The notes under the pieces are model-generated. The model saw nothing but the letters and a program-made list of their open reading frames with translations, did not search any database and had not been told where the DNA came from. Made by a program: the position numbers and the translations under genes. Shown piece after piece: positions 1 to 11,500 of a stretch of 64,000 nucleotides of DNA (positions are counted from its first letter, which is position 1; each line of letters opens with the position of its first letter). This DNA comes from Pomphorhynchus laevis (taxonomy: Eukaryota; Acanthocephala; Palaeacanthocephala; Echinorhynchida; Pomphorhynchidae): contig WNNJ02001607.1 of the NCBI GenBank assembly GCA_012934845.2, positions 25,723-89,722 of the forward strand, in the 5' to 3' direction.

Positions 1-31
1 AAAAATTTTCATGATGGAAACGGTATTCTAG

Positions 32-355
32 ATGAGTCTAATGCAATCTTTAGGAACTGCATCTGTTCGAACAGCCAAATGGTGTGTTCCAAAAATGCAA
101 AAATTTTGGTATTACGCAAAAGTTGAAATGCGACCACCGACTTTTGAAGAGATATCGAAAGTTCCTGGCGAAGTCCGAGCAATGCTCAAGAAAAATTGGA
201 GAGAGTTAACTGTCAAAGAAGCATGGCTCAATACTCTTATTACCAGCGAATGTGTGTTTTGGTTTTTCTTGGGCGAGATTATCGGGCGTGGATCTGTAAT
301 TGGTTACGATGTTTCCAGAGCCAAGGTTCATTATCCGCTTGGATTTCTTCCCTGA
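32..355 (+). CDS. ATP5MG: ATP synthase subunit g, mitochondrial (F1Fo membrane subunit)
   Basis: A 107-codon ORF. It carries the family core in order: FWYYAKVE (about residues 25-32), PPTFEEI (about 35-41), LTVKEAWLNTL (about 59-69), then a hydrophobic stretch with WFFLGEIIGRG ending in IGYDV, where the human protein stops. About 14 extra residues follow here. Subunit g is a small inner-membrane protein of the Fo dimer interface; the single hydrophobic segment fits. The ATG sits directly after TTCTAG, so the start may lie just behind a splice acceptor, and an upstream exon outside the window cannot be excluded. Identification is by remembered family motifs, not by a search. Confidence 0.88.
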   Translation: MSLMQSLGTASVRTAKWCVPKMQKFWYYAKVEMRPPTFEEISKVPGEVRAMLKKNWRELTVKEAWLNTLITSECVFWFFLGEIIGRGSVIGYDVSRAKVHYPLGFLP

Positions 356-465
356 GTTATTTACGACTTTTTAATTTACCACAAAAATTGTCTATCTTCA
401 ACTAAATTTATAGACTGCATTTCTTTAAAAGAAAGTGTTTCACATTATTACACGAAATACAATTA

Positions 466-471
466 AATAAA
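466..471 (+). terminator. Polyadenylation signal AATAAA of the ATP synthase g gene
   Basis: AATAAA lies about 110 nt behind the stop codon, the first such hexamer downstream of the ORF on this strand. Confidence 0.5.
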
Positions 472-479
472 GTTTAGCT

Positions 480-1687
480 CTGAATTAATTCTACCATAAT
501 AATCTAGAAGAAAAACAAATTTTGCTTAAATCAATAATTTAAGTACCTTAATGAAATAAAGCAAATCTCGAGCATCAGTTGTAAACATATCTAATCTAGA
601 ATTAACAACTTTCTGGATATTATGAATGGCTTTCAGATAACACGAATAAAAGCTTGCAACATTTATGACATATTAAGAAATATACAATACAAGTAGACAA
701 TTTCAACAATAATCAATAAATTAGCATAAATTTAGAAAGTCAGGCAATGCCAGTGACAAGTCTTTTATAAGCATTTCAAGAAATATGTTCATTTTTGCAG
801 ACGGTCAGGCTAGACATAAAGAAAAAATTTCTTGCTGCTTAAATGCTCTGGAAATTGTGACTTGTAATTTTTTTGTTTCTGCAAAAACCTTAATATATAT
901 GAAGCACATTAAATTAAACTACTGTTTAGTAAGACAACATCCAAGTTAAAATCACCAAGCGATCCTTAATACAATTGAAAAAATGTCAACTGTGATAAAT
1001 TCTATGTAGTTTATATCGTTTTGGCTAATTAATTTTTAATTCTTATTAAAACATTATATTTTAATTAAATTTTAAATGCTAATTGTTAATGCTAATTAAT
1101 TTTTAAATATTATTATAATTAAGTTAAACTAATGCAATTTAAGTTATTGTAATTATATCATTATAATTTTTAAATTATTGATTAGAATAATAGAATTAAA
1201 TTATTTAGAATTTAATTATTAAATCATTACACCCTTGAAATACATCGATTTTAATCAAAATTTAATGTTGTACAAAATCTGAATCAAAATTTTTTGTATA
1301 AAGATTTAACAAACAACTTGAAATGAAGCTAGTTTAAACTCCTTGTTTAAATGTTAAATATTTTTTGGCTGGGTGTCTAGACAAAGAAACTGAAAAAAAT
1401 GCATTTGACTAGGTATTTTATAGCTCGATGTGAAACATTATAGATTAAAAGTTTTAAAACTTTTGATGATTCAAAAACATTTAAAAATTTGATGATTTCA
1501 AAAGTAATTTGTTTATAAATTATTTTGTAAATAATTTAGTAATGACATAAATTCTTAAATTCTAAGTATGCAACATTGCCTTATATGCAATAGTCGTTTT
1601 GTCAAATGAGTTGAATTCCTAATATTAAAATACCGTTAATTCTATATTAAATACAATTAATACTTTTGCAATAATTATACAATAAGA
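480..1687. other. AT-rich DNA without recognised genes
   Basis: Runs of A and T, no ORF with protein-like composition and no splice-bounded exon that I could find. Confidence 0.5.
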
Positions 1688-1721
1688 TTATTAGTAATCA
1701 TATAAGCCCGACGCGAAAGAA

Positions 1722-1775
1722 TTACGAATCCATTTTCGTCATCACTATGACTCATCAGTGCCAGTACGAATGAAT
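1722..1775 (-). ncRNA. Hammerhead-ribozyme-like core, minus strand (left inverted end)
   Basis: Reading the minus strand, CTGATGA is at 1758-1752, stem II GTCA/TGAC follows and GAAA is at 1737-1734. The cleavage-site triplet is GTA instead of GTC. It is the inverted counterpart of the core at 2013. Stem I pairing is again poor. A third, decayed core on the plus strand (CTGATTA at 2319-2325, GAAA at 2340-2343) lies in the right end. Confidence 0.4.
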
Positions 1776-2002
1776 GGTATCATCATTTGAGATTATAAGT
1801 AAGCCGATAAAAGTAAGCTGATATTAAGATAGTTTGCGCTGGCATTTGCCAGTGCTTTTGCTAATGATTCAATTTGGTGAAGCTATTGTAGTGCTAATTC
1901 AGTACTCTAGATGATGTTACTAGAGATTTTCTAGTAAATCATGCACTTGATTAATTCGTTGATTACCGTCTGCTAGTCCTCCTCTGCATCCAGCAGTGGG
2001 AG

Positions 2003-2060
2003 GGATCTGACACTGATGAGTCATTGTGATGACGAAACGGCATTCGTCATTCTTTCGCGT
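2003..2060 (+). ncRNA. Hammerhead-ribozyme-like core, plus strand
   Basis: CTGATGA at 2013-2019 is followed by GTCA-TTGTGA-TGAC (a 4-bp stem II) and GAAA at 2034-2037. Then comes a 3-bp stem III (ACG/CGT around a five-base loop) and GTC at 2046-2048, the expected cleavage triplet. All invariant core nucleotides of a small-stem-III type I hammerhead are present. The weak point is stem I: bases flanking the core do not pair well in cis (A opposite A next to the core), so activity is doubtful. Confidence 0.45.
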
Positions 2061-2689
2061 CGGGCTTATATGATTGCTAAAAATTCACGCGGAATGATAT
2101 CATCATTTGAGATTAAAAGTAAGCCGATATTAAGATAGTTTGCGCTGGCATTTGCCAGTGCTTTTGCTAATGATTCAATTTGGTGAAGCTATTGTAGTGC
2201 TAATTCAGTACTCTAGATGATGTTACTAGAGATTTTCTAGTAAATCATGCACTTAATTCATTCGTTGATTGCCGTCTGCTAGTCCTCCTCTGCATCCAGC
2301 AGTGGGATGGAACTGTCACTGATTACTCATAGTGATGACGAAACGGCATTCGTCATGCTTTCGCGTTGGACTTATATGATTACTAATAAGAATTATATAA
2401 TAATTATAATAATTATATTAATATAACCTTTAATATAATATTTTTACTTTAAAGATTATTGGTAGTTGACTTAAATAGAATAAAGTTAAAATTAAATTTT
2501 TAATTAATCAATTAAATTCTAAATTAAATAGAATTCACTAATAGTGAATTCTAATATTTTAGTTGTACAACTTAAAACATATAACACAATAAAATTCGTA
2601 TTTCGTTGCATTTGAATTTCGCAATGTTCCACTAAGAGCAACCTATTTCAAGGCCTTTGTCGGAAACCCGCAAAATAATAATCGAATAG

Positions 2690-2943
2690 AATCTGAATAT
2701 AAATCGATAAATTTCGATCTACAACGAACCTTAGTAATACACAGTTGTTAATATGTAACAAACATACATTCCAGATAATAACATATTCCTTAAATGAGCC
2801 AAAATACGATTTCCTCTTGCCTGCTTTAAGGTTATTAGGTTCCAAGTGCCAAACTTCATTAAGTTCATGAGTGTAGGTTTTCGACTGGAATTAAGAACAT
2901 AGTAATAAAAAAAGTAAATCCCCAAAAGAGAGGATTTAAACAA
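2690..2943 (-). pseudogene. Possible endonuclease remnant of a non-LTR retrotransposon
   Basis: A minus-strand frame contains FGTWNLITLKQARGNRILAH, like the start of an apurinic endonuclease domain (GTWNVRTL-type). The rest of the frame is not recognisable and there is no catalytic block around it. Confidence 0.3.
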
Positions 2944-3357
2944 ACAAATATATTCTCCTAGGGAAGCTCGCGTTCACCGATACATGCAAAGCTTTCCACG
3001 GTATAAAATCCAGGATGGTAAGGTAAACCAAACTATATCAAATAAAAATATCAAATCCTCCACATCGAATAATATCTAGATCAGAGGGGACCAACACTTT
3101 TCGATGAAGCGCCGATTTCCCTGTCAGAGAATATCAAATGCCCCAATTTTTGTTGCAAGAACCCACACATTTTTCAAATATTTACCCTTTTTAATCAAAA
3201 ATGTTGAAAAATATATAACTTTGTTTTCGTTAATAAGTAAAGTGTTCAAACTAACTTTTGGAAATAACCGTAAAATAACTGAAAATTTTTATTAACAACT
3301 TTATAAGAAAAATCCCGTCTTTATTAAAAATATTATGCACCATCGTGCACCGTCCAA

Positions 3358-3377
3358 ATGCGCCACATGTGGCGCAT
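3358..3377. repeat. 20-bp perfect palindrome
   Basis: ATGCGCCACA followed by its exact reverse complement, centred on CATG. It is unusually GC-rich for this region. Confidence 0.8.
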
Positions 3378-3537
3378 ACGCCATGAGTTGGCCACCTCTG
3401 ATCGAGATAATATACAGGCGCTTACATGCCAATAATGAGCGAATGTTTTCTAAATTCGCAAGTTCAATAACTGATATGTAATTGACAAAGTCACTTGATG
3501 ACTTTGTCATCAAGTGAAATTTGATGACAAATCAGTG

Positions 3538-3569
3538 TTTTTGACCACCACTTTTATGGTGGTCAAAAA
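3538..3569. repeat. Perfect 13-bp inverted repeat with 6-nt loop
   Basis: TTTTTGACCACCA and its exact reverse complement flank CTTTTA. Outside it, ATCAGTG (about 3531) and CACTGAT (about 3590) extend the symmetry, so a longer foldback may be present. Confidence 0.75.
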
Positions 3570-4059
3570 CTAAGATATATAGCAGTAGAACACTGATATG
3601 CAATCTGTGCTACTTTAGAAAGTACCGTTACAAGTAAACCTGATAGAATTGATAGATTTCTGTTGCATTCTACTTCACAACATCAGCAACAATTAGAAAA
3701 TCTTCAAAACAGATTATAAATGTTACAACTTGAACCTTAAGTCAGTCTGCTTAGGAAAGACAAAACAATCAACGATGTCTGTTCTGAGTAGTGCATAGCC
3801 CATTCACGAGACATCTTTGAATGTATCATCAACTTCCATGTGTAACAATATGTTCAGCCATTTTTTGAGCAATTTTTAAATTTCAACAATTTGTTTGAAG
3901 ATTTCAGAAAAAAATCAAAAAATATTTGACCAAATATAAAAAAATCAAACTGAAGTTGTGATGTCAAATAAAAATCAGCTTTCTATTCTGCTTTGGAAAA
4001 TATAATATATCAAACGCTTGCTGTTCCATTTCAAGTAAAATTTCAATTTTCCTGTTGAA

Positions 4060-4243
4060 TATTCCATTACTGAATTAATCTTTCCAACGATCTAAAATAA
4101 ATGTTATGCCGATTTCTCAGGCTAATGTCATTGCTAATAAAATTAAGAAATTTCAAAATCGTTTAGATACTGGAGCTCAGGAACATCAAATAAAAATTAT
4201 TGATTTGCAGTGCGGGAATCAAGTACTGCTAGAATTTGCGTGA
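4060..4243 (+). other. Short protein-like ORF of unknown origin
   Basis: After a stop near 4078 one plus frame is open to TGA at about 4243 and reads with balanced composition (MPISQANVIANKIKKFQNRL from about 4105). An upstream stretch near 3640-3720 also reads as a Gln-rich, coiled-coil-like peptide (STSQHQQQLENLQNRL) before a stop. No family recognised; possibly a decayed gene. Confidence 0.2.
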
Positions 4244-4689
4244 ATTTGCTCGTCGGCTATTGGACGAAATATACATCAATTTCATGCAATGTAATTCATT
4301 AAAAATAATACTGTAATCTTGTATTCCAGAGAAACTATGATATGATAGCAATATAAAAGATGAATGTTGCGAATATTAGCTTCATGTATTACTTCAGAGG
4401 AAAATTATTATTGCTTTGACAGAATATTGCTTTTCTAGTTCCTTAAAACTTAATAAAATTGGCCATTATTATCTAGAATTAACTTAAAAATGTCAAAAGC
4501 TTCAATAAAATCTAGAAATTTTAAAAAGAAATTATCAACTAAAAATTATCAAAAGCTTCGTGCTTACTTAGTAATTCAAAAATGTTAAAATGAGCATTTG
4601 CACAAGCCATTTTTGCAAGTCAATTGGCTGAAAATCACATGTAAGTGATGTAACTACTTGAATAAAAGCTCCTCAATAATCGCAAATTA

Positions 4690-4765
4690 TAGGTGTGGCA
4701 AAAATCGAATGGCTCGGTCATATTCTTGCTAGGCTGTCCTTGAGAGATAAAACAGAAAAATGTAA
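4690..4765 (+). pseudogene. Tiny relic of a LINE C-terminus
   Basis: The plus frame reads VAKIEWLGHILARLSLRDK, matching the RWLGHVLRM-type block near the end of many non-LTR retrotransposon ORF2 proteins. Nothing adjacent on either side can be assigned. Confidence 0.35.
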
Positions 4766-4769
4766 CGAT

Positions 4770-6261
4770 AAAACATAAGTATCTTATCAAATTCTTTTTT
4801 AAATTTATAGTTTCTTAAGGCAGTTTCATTTATTTTTTCATCTTTACTAATTTATTTATGATAAATAAAATATTAAATAATAAATAATAATTATTCGGTT
4901 AATCGTCGTATTTCTTCTCGTCGTCAATTGATGCATTTTGATACTTCGCTATCAAATCTGTCATGTTTTTTGTAAATTCCAATTTAGACATTCCTTTACC
5001 AACATACCAATACAAAAAGGAATTCTTCTTTTGAGAAGTATCTTCTCAAATTCTTAAGATACTATTTCGACAAAATTCATCACGCAAGATATGCAAAGTT
5101 TATTTTTTAATGTGACAGCTGTCTAATAAAGCAATGACTTGGGTTTTAAAAAAGAAAAACACTTGAAGAGCCCCTCACACACTGTTGTTACTGTTGTATT
5201 ATTTTGCAATGCGTCATGTTCAAATAAACCGTACACAAGTCGATACATATTATACTAACATCTCGTCCAAGAAATGTTCACCATTTTATTATGTAATCGC
5301 TTAAGTAAGTTAGACTTCTTTGAGGTTTTGAGGTAGCGCTGGCTTGCATTTTTTAGGCTATTCAGTGAAACAATCCTCATCCGCAGAATGCCTCACATTA
5401 GCGTCTGCGCGAATTTCATTCACATGACGAGGATTACCGTCAATCTTTACCGCCCGTGATCCAACTCAATTACATTTACAATTAGCTGCCAGCAAAATGC
5501 AAGTTATTTGCTGGTGTTCTGGACAAATCACCGTCTTGGGTGGACTTAGTTATACCAGTACACCATATTGGATGCATATTGCCCAGTTCTCGCCGTTATC
5601 ATTTTAATGATGTGTAACATCATAGTCAGACGTTTACAGTTGTTGACCCCAAGTACACCTGATTTCAACACTGGTATATGCTGATCTATTCGATTACGTG
5701 CTTCACAGCTCTCAGAATTCGTTTAACTTCCGACGTGTTGAGTTATCTAGTGGATAAAGTCGTCTCGCTAAAAACGGTCTTGTGAAGACCAAAATGATGA
5801 ACGCAAAAATGATTTTTCAATAGACAAAAACTCTCCTTTAATGCTACTCCGACAGACGCTAATACAACATCTTTAACTGGTCTAGATTTGGATCGATTTT
5901 GCATATTTAAAGAACTACTGTACAACTCAATACACGCCCTATTAACAGTAACCAACGCAAAAAGACGGATAAATGTTGTTCTGTGTGAAATCTAGCAAAT
6001 CGCTTTTGAACACTTTTGATCGTGTTGAGTTGTTACCGGGATAATATTGTTGGATATTCCCCACTACTAAAATCAATAAAATTCACTTAAGATGTCTAAT
6101 ATCTTATCTAAAATGATATATTAAAAATAGTTCTAAATCTTATCTTTTTTATCCGAATTTATTGACTAAAGGCGAATTAGTTTTTAACTATCATTCATTT
6201 GCTTGTCATTTCGATAAATTAAAATCGATTTAATATTAAAGTTGAAATCAAAAGCTAACAC
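4770..6261. other. Unassigned region upstream of the PKA gene
   Basis: The part from 5,200 to 6,060 has higher GC than its surroundings. Its minus strand reads as broken protein-like segments (70 codons at 5743-5955), which suggests an old coding sequence or mobile element; I do not recognise it. The rest is AT-rich without features. Confidence 0.3.
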
Positions 6262-7434
6262 ATGAAAACATGCCAACCTAATGAGCTAATTGAACGCTAT
6301 GGAATGAGTCGTGATCGAGCGGAACAGCTATGTAAAATCATGGTAGCTTTTACGAGCAAAGCTTTAGAAGATAAACCCAATAATCTGGCTGCTTACACTG
6401 AACGATATTTTAGAGATTTAGCAGCGTCTCGTAGAAATAATCCAAAATTAAATGAAATATATTCACAAGCAGAAATAGTCATTATGGAATCTCTGGAAGA
6501 AGATAGCGATCACGACGACCTAACAAGAAATGTTATACATAGACGGGCTTCAATTATTCCTGAAAACTTTGATCAAGAGGAAGTAAATCAACTGAAAGAC
6601 GATAAAATTGAGATTCATCCGAAGAGTGAAAGTGAAATTACTGACCTAAGTAGACGACTTGTAAAATCGTATCTTTTTCGTGATCTACCGTTGCATGAAA
6701 TCCGAACTATATGTAAATGGTTTTATCCTTTGAATGTTAAAGCAGGAGAGATTATAATTCACCAGGGAGATACTGGTAAAAAATTCTATGTTGTAGGCAG
6801 TGGTCGATTCCATGCTATTAAGAATGGTAAAATTGTTCATACTTACGAAAATGATGGATGTTTTGGAGAGCTTGCACTGTTGTACAATCAGTCCAGATCT
6901 GCCACAGTGCAAGCCGTAACAAGAGGCATACTCTGGGTTATCGAAGGTAGGGCATTTCGCAAGCTTATAAGAAACGTCGCCATCCAAACCAGAACACTGT
7001 ACACTAGTTTTCTGGATAACGTTGTCTTGTTCGAGGAACTAAACGAACAGGAAAGATTTAAGCTGGCAGATGCATTGAGCCTTGCCTATTACAATGATGG
7101 TGAATGCATTTTCAATCAAGGCGAATTGGCAAGCTGTATGTATTTTGTTAAGGAGGGAAGCGTGAGGATTGTGATGAATGTTAAAGGTCGAACTGAATTG
7201 ATAAAAACTTGTAAAATCGGCGATTATTTTGGTGAGCTTGCATTAATAATTAAGAGGCCACGGGCTGCCTCTGCATTTGCCGTTGGTGACGTAGTTTTGG
7301 CAAAATTGGATGTAGATGTATTTGAAGGTCTATTTGGCAAATGCGAAGATATAATGAAACGCAATATCAAGAAATACGAAACTGTTATACGAAATGTGTT
7401 CGGTAATGATGCAAAGCCTCAAAGAAAAATATAA
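6262..7434 (+). CDS. cAMP-dependent protein kinase regulatory subunit (type II-like), intronless
   Basis: A 390-codon intact ORF. The N-terminal 55 residues include AAYTERYFRDLAASRR, like the dimerisation/docking region. RRAS at residues 94-97 matches the inhibitor/autophosphorylation site of RII subunits. Cyclic-nucleotide-binding domain A (about 130-255) has the phosphate-binding cassette FGELALLYNQSRSATV at 201-216. Domain B (about 255-380) has FGELALIIKRPRAASA at 323-338. Both keep the Glu and Arg that contact cAMP. The protein should hold the catalytic subunit inactive until cAMP binds. Length is typical. The lack of introns contrasts with the 22-exon gene further on and could mean a retrocopy, but no poly(A) tail or target duplication is evident. 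The start is the first ATG, with an AG seven bases upstream. Confidence 0.93.
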   Translation: MKTCQPNELIERYGMSRDRAEQLCKIMVAFTSKALEDKPNNLAAYTERYFRDLAASRRNNPKLNEIYSQAEIVIMESLEEDSDHDDLTRNVIHRRASIIPENFDQEEVNQLKDDKIEIHPKSESEITDLSRRLVKSYLFRDLPLHEIRTICKWFYPLNVKAGEIIIHQGDTGKKFYVVGSGRFHAIKNGKIVHTYENDGCFGELALLYNQSRSATVQAVTRGILWVIEGRAFRKLIRNVAIQTRTLYTSFLDNVVLFEELNEQERFKLADALSLAYYNDGECIFNQGELASCMYFVKEGSVRIVMNVKGRTELIKTCKIGDYFGELALIIKRPRAASAFAVGDVVLAKLDVDVFEGLFGKCEDIMKRNIKKYETVIRNVFGNDAKPQRKI

Positions 7435-8105
7435 ATTGTTAAATATTTATTATATTTCGTCATTTATCAATTAGTTAAATTTGCGATGGATAATTTGATA
7501 TTTTCAAAACTTTTATTACAAGCCTGCACAATGTAATTGTTTATTTCATTGTGATTGCAGAGCGCGACCTCCTAAATGGCAAACTAACGACATTACTATC
7601 GTTCGTTTCTACTTTGTTTGGCTTTTATCACAATTAAACCAATTGCCATTAATTCCTAATTAAATTATTTTACTTTATTATAAAAATAAATAGAATTTTT
7701 TAAGCTATGACACTATTTTTATATTTATCAATCTTATTTTTAATCTTTTTATTTGCTACAAATACTTTATTTTAGTTTATTAAACTTATTAAATAAATTT
7801 TAATATTTTGATATTTATTTTCGTAATTGTATGGTGATTTCATATCTTAAATGCATTCTATTATAAAAATTGTTGGTAAAACTTGATTTTACCAAACCCT
7901 TTAATTTAATACATCACAGTAAAATGTTCAAAGAAGTGAAAATTGTGAAACGCGCATTTTTCGCCATGTCCATTCCTACCATGGACAACCGGCATGGTTG
8001 GAATATAACGTATACAGACTACTTTAAAGTGAAGGAGTAGACAAAGTGATCTCTTGGATCCATTGATTTTCTCAGCCACTCACCATCGAACAATATTTAC
8101 CGTAT
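7435..8105. other. Intergenic DNA, no gene seen
   Basis: AT-rich to about 7,900. From 7,920 to 8,105 composition rises, and this may be decayed coding sequence of the RT fragment that follows; stops in all frames prevent a call. Confidence 0.4.
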
Positions 8106-8563
8106 AATCAAAGTTAAATATCTGGTATCTAGACGGCGAAACAATAGGCGGAGATCCAATGTCCTTACAATACGACATAATGGCAGTGATCGATAACGCA
8201 AAAGATCTCGGACTATCTTTGAACCATGCAAAGTGTGAAGTTATCTCGAATGGTATTCGATTAATCGATATAATTCACATGTTAATACCCGGAATTAAAG
8301 CTCTGAACCCTAATATGGCCATACTGTTGATGGTACCGCCAGCCGACAGCAGCTATGTCAACCAAGTAATCAATGTGAAGTTGAAAAAGTTTAAACACAC
8401 GGCAGAATTGATGTTGATATATTACTTACAGCGCAAGATACGCTGTTTCCAATACGATACAGTATTGTCATATCCGGACTTCAATACGTACTTCATTCCA
8501 GTCCGAGTAATCAACGCTCTCCGATCTAATAATATAAATAAAATAATAATTACTAACTATTAA
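8106..8563 (+). pseudogene. Reverse-transcriptase fragment (palm/connection region)
   Basis: Open from a TAA near 8106. Begins with WYLDGETIGGDP, the YxDD catalytic block with the second Asp changed to Gly. Then come LGLSLNHAKCEVI and a leucine/proline-rich stretch ending in IPVRVINAL, an order found in retroelement RTs of many aquatic invertebrates. The region before it is stop-ridden and nothing after 8563 is readable. The altered catalytic dyad and truncation mark it as dead. Confidence 0.6.
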
Positions 8564-11500
8564 TAGAGTTGGCAAAATCCATCAAATTAATATAATACAA
8601 TATATAATTTATATGAAATAAAGAGTACATAAGAGTTTTTTAATATTTTATTTAAAAGGAAATTGTCATTGCAAATTTTTAGTAACGAACTGTTACAGTT
8701 TTCAAGCTTGAAATGAGATTGTTTTCAAAAAGATTTATATATAATATATCAATTTATATATTACATAAATGATATTTAATATATCGATTTAGATATAATA
8801 TAAATCGAAAACAGATTATTAAGAGTAAATTTTAACTTTTATGTGAAATTTTATGGATGAATAATAATAATAATTTTATGCATTATCTATATGTTATACA
8901 TTTTATATTATTTAAAATATTATATTGTTATATTAAATACAATATATTTATATATTTATAATATATTTTGATATTGTATATAATCCTTATATTTTAAATG
9001 CTTGAAAATTAGTTGATTACATATATTAAACTCAAAATTATACTTATAATAAATTTGTAAATTAATGGATAAAATAAATTAAATGTATACGTTGAACTAT
9101 AATGATGCATTATAATGCTTTTATACTAATGCCAATGTCCTCAAAACATAATCAAATTCGACCTAACCTGTTTTTGCGGTTTTATTTATGCTTTTATTTT
9201 AATATTAAGGAAAAACAAAACATCAATGTCTTAAATTTACTGCGTTTTTAAAACGAAAAACATAAAATTTACATAAAACAGCAAATTGCTGACATATGAC
9301 ACAAAGTGGCATGTTTCGCTTTATTCCAACCTATTTACAAAATATATTTTCTTTATCTGTCCTAATATTCTAGAAAAACTACTTATAAGATGTTATAATC
9401 ACATGTTAAAAAGTGTTTTGATCTTAATTCTGTCTATAGTGATTTACGATCACGACAACTGGGATACGAGAACGTATGTTGCATACATGTCAATAATATT
9501 AAATAGATACGTATGGCAATGTAAAATATAAAAGCATTTTATCCAAATATTTCTGTTAATTGAGCTTCACAAGTGTTAATAGGAAAGTTATTATTTTTAG
9601 ATCAAATGATCTTTAAAATATATCAATAAAAAGTTAGCGATAAGGTTAGCGATGTTTGATTTTGGTTTTTAAATTTTAATTTAAAATTTAGTCAAGTAGA
9701 AAGCTCTTAGAAAGAATTTATATTGTCTTGATAAATTGTGTCGAATAATTTTTTGCCTAAAATGAATTCCATATTTAACATTAGGTATTTCAATTAAATT
9801 CAATATAATTATTGCTAAACAATACGATATCTTGAAATTTAATATATCAAGGTTCGGTGATGTATGAAATGACTTGTAAAAAAATGTATTTTATGGTATT
9901 TTAATAAAATACTAAATTAAGTATTTTATAAAAAAATATTAAAGGTTTAAATATATTTTTAAATTAAATTTAACTTTTAAATATTATAATAAGTGATTAT
10001 AGGTTTATCAATGTATGAAAGGATGTTTTACATTATTAATGAGTTCTTAATAATGACTTGCCTATTTTTTATTAAAATGATAATATATATTATAATATTC
10101 AAAAGAAAATCGCTATTTTATTTTGCTGACATAAAATTCAACATTGATAAAAACTGATGACGATATTAATTTTAAAATATAATTATTACCAATTTAGTCA
10201 ACGCTGCAAGCTGAGAATGACATAGATTTAAAATTTTATTTGATGTATTAATTTTACTTTAATTTAATCCAATTCGTCGAAAATTTTCCTTAATACAGTT
10301 TATTCACAAACTTGGTAAAAATAAAAATTACGCTATTTAATTTAAACTAATTAACACTGGAATTTCAGCAAGTACACGATTATTTATCACTTAATATAAT
10401 GAGAGAGATAGAATATACTAAACAAATATACCTACTTTAAAAATATATCAGCGATTTATAAAATAATTTGTTTTCAGTTTTCGCATACCAAAGTTTCAAT
10501 AATAGCACATTTCACAGCTTAACAGATTTGTAGATGAGCATTAAGTTTAAAAATGTTATATTTTACAAATTTACATGTAGAATTAGCTATCATTTTGTAA
10601 AAAAAATAAATTTACTATATATACCATGCCATCACGTTTTCAAAGATTTTACTTTAAATTTTCTGCGTACAAATACATCAATTCGTAAGAATTTATAATT
10701 TATAAATAAAAACAAATGAAAGATATCTTTGTTTCTTGTACTTATTTTGGCACATGTGCATGCCGTACAAAATCGGAATTTTATAATTATTGAAAAGTTT
10801 ACTTGAGTCTGCTTTTGGTTCGATTCACCTAAATAATGCTTATTTTTATCGATGTGTCCAGCATTCTAAGTTTGGAGTCTTGATATATTCTATATCATGT
10901 AATCAAATATTTCCTAAAATAATTATTATTTTAAATTTGAATTCTGTAATAAAATGTTTTGGTGTTAAGGAGACAAGCTTCTAAACAACTTACTAAATGC
11001 TCTCGACTTGTAGCAAATCAATTATTACATCATCAAAAACTTTCAATATTCCACAAAATACAATATGAGATTTAATGTGTTCATAATAGATTAAACGGTG
11101 TATTATTAATATGATGATTTATTGATATAATGTTGTAAGGATAATGTTGTAGAACGATATGTATCAAATTTTTGACAAATTTTCGATCAAATTATTAAAT
11201 CTTCTGGGCACGAAGGTAAACCACAATAGAAGTTGGTGTTTTCTAGAGATGATAATAGTAGATATCAAAACTGGCATCTATACGATTTATTCAATTTCAC
11301 TCTTTCCATATCCTCAATAGTTAATTGAATAGAATACAATTATTATATTATTTTATCAAATATTATTTAATTTTATCAATACATCATTAATTATTCTTCA
11401 AAATAATTCTTCTGTCTTAAGGGACGCTTCTTTAAAATTGTCAAAAAGGGAACGGACTTTCGTCTATTTTTTATAAGAAAAGATTAGACGTCACCAGCAG

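Larger units (their letters stand above)
1688..2389. mobile_element. Compound inverted-repeat (MITE-like) element, two units
   Basis: Both outer ends carry TTATTAGTAATCATATAAG in inverted orientation (1688-1706 and 2371-2389), continued inward by a CCGACGCGAAAG-type sequence. The inverted match extends about 70 bp. A third, middle copy of the end lies at about 2008-2080. The inner body (about 1778-2000) is repeated directly at about 2097-2320, so the locus is one full unit with a second unit sharing the middle end. No ORF is present, so it is non-autonomous. Each end contains a hammerhead-like core, listed separately. Confidence 0.75.
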
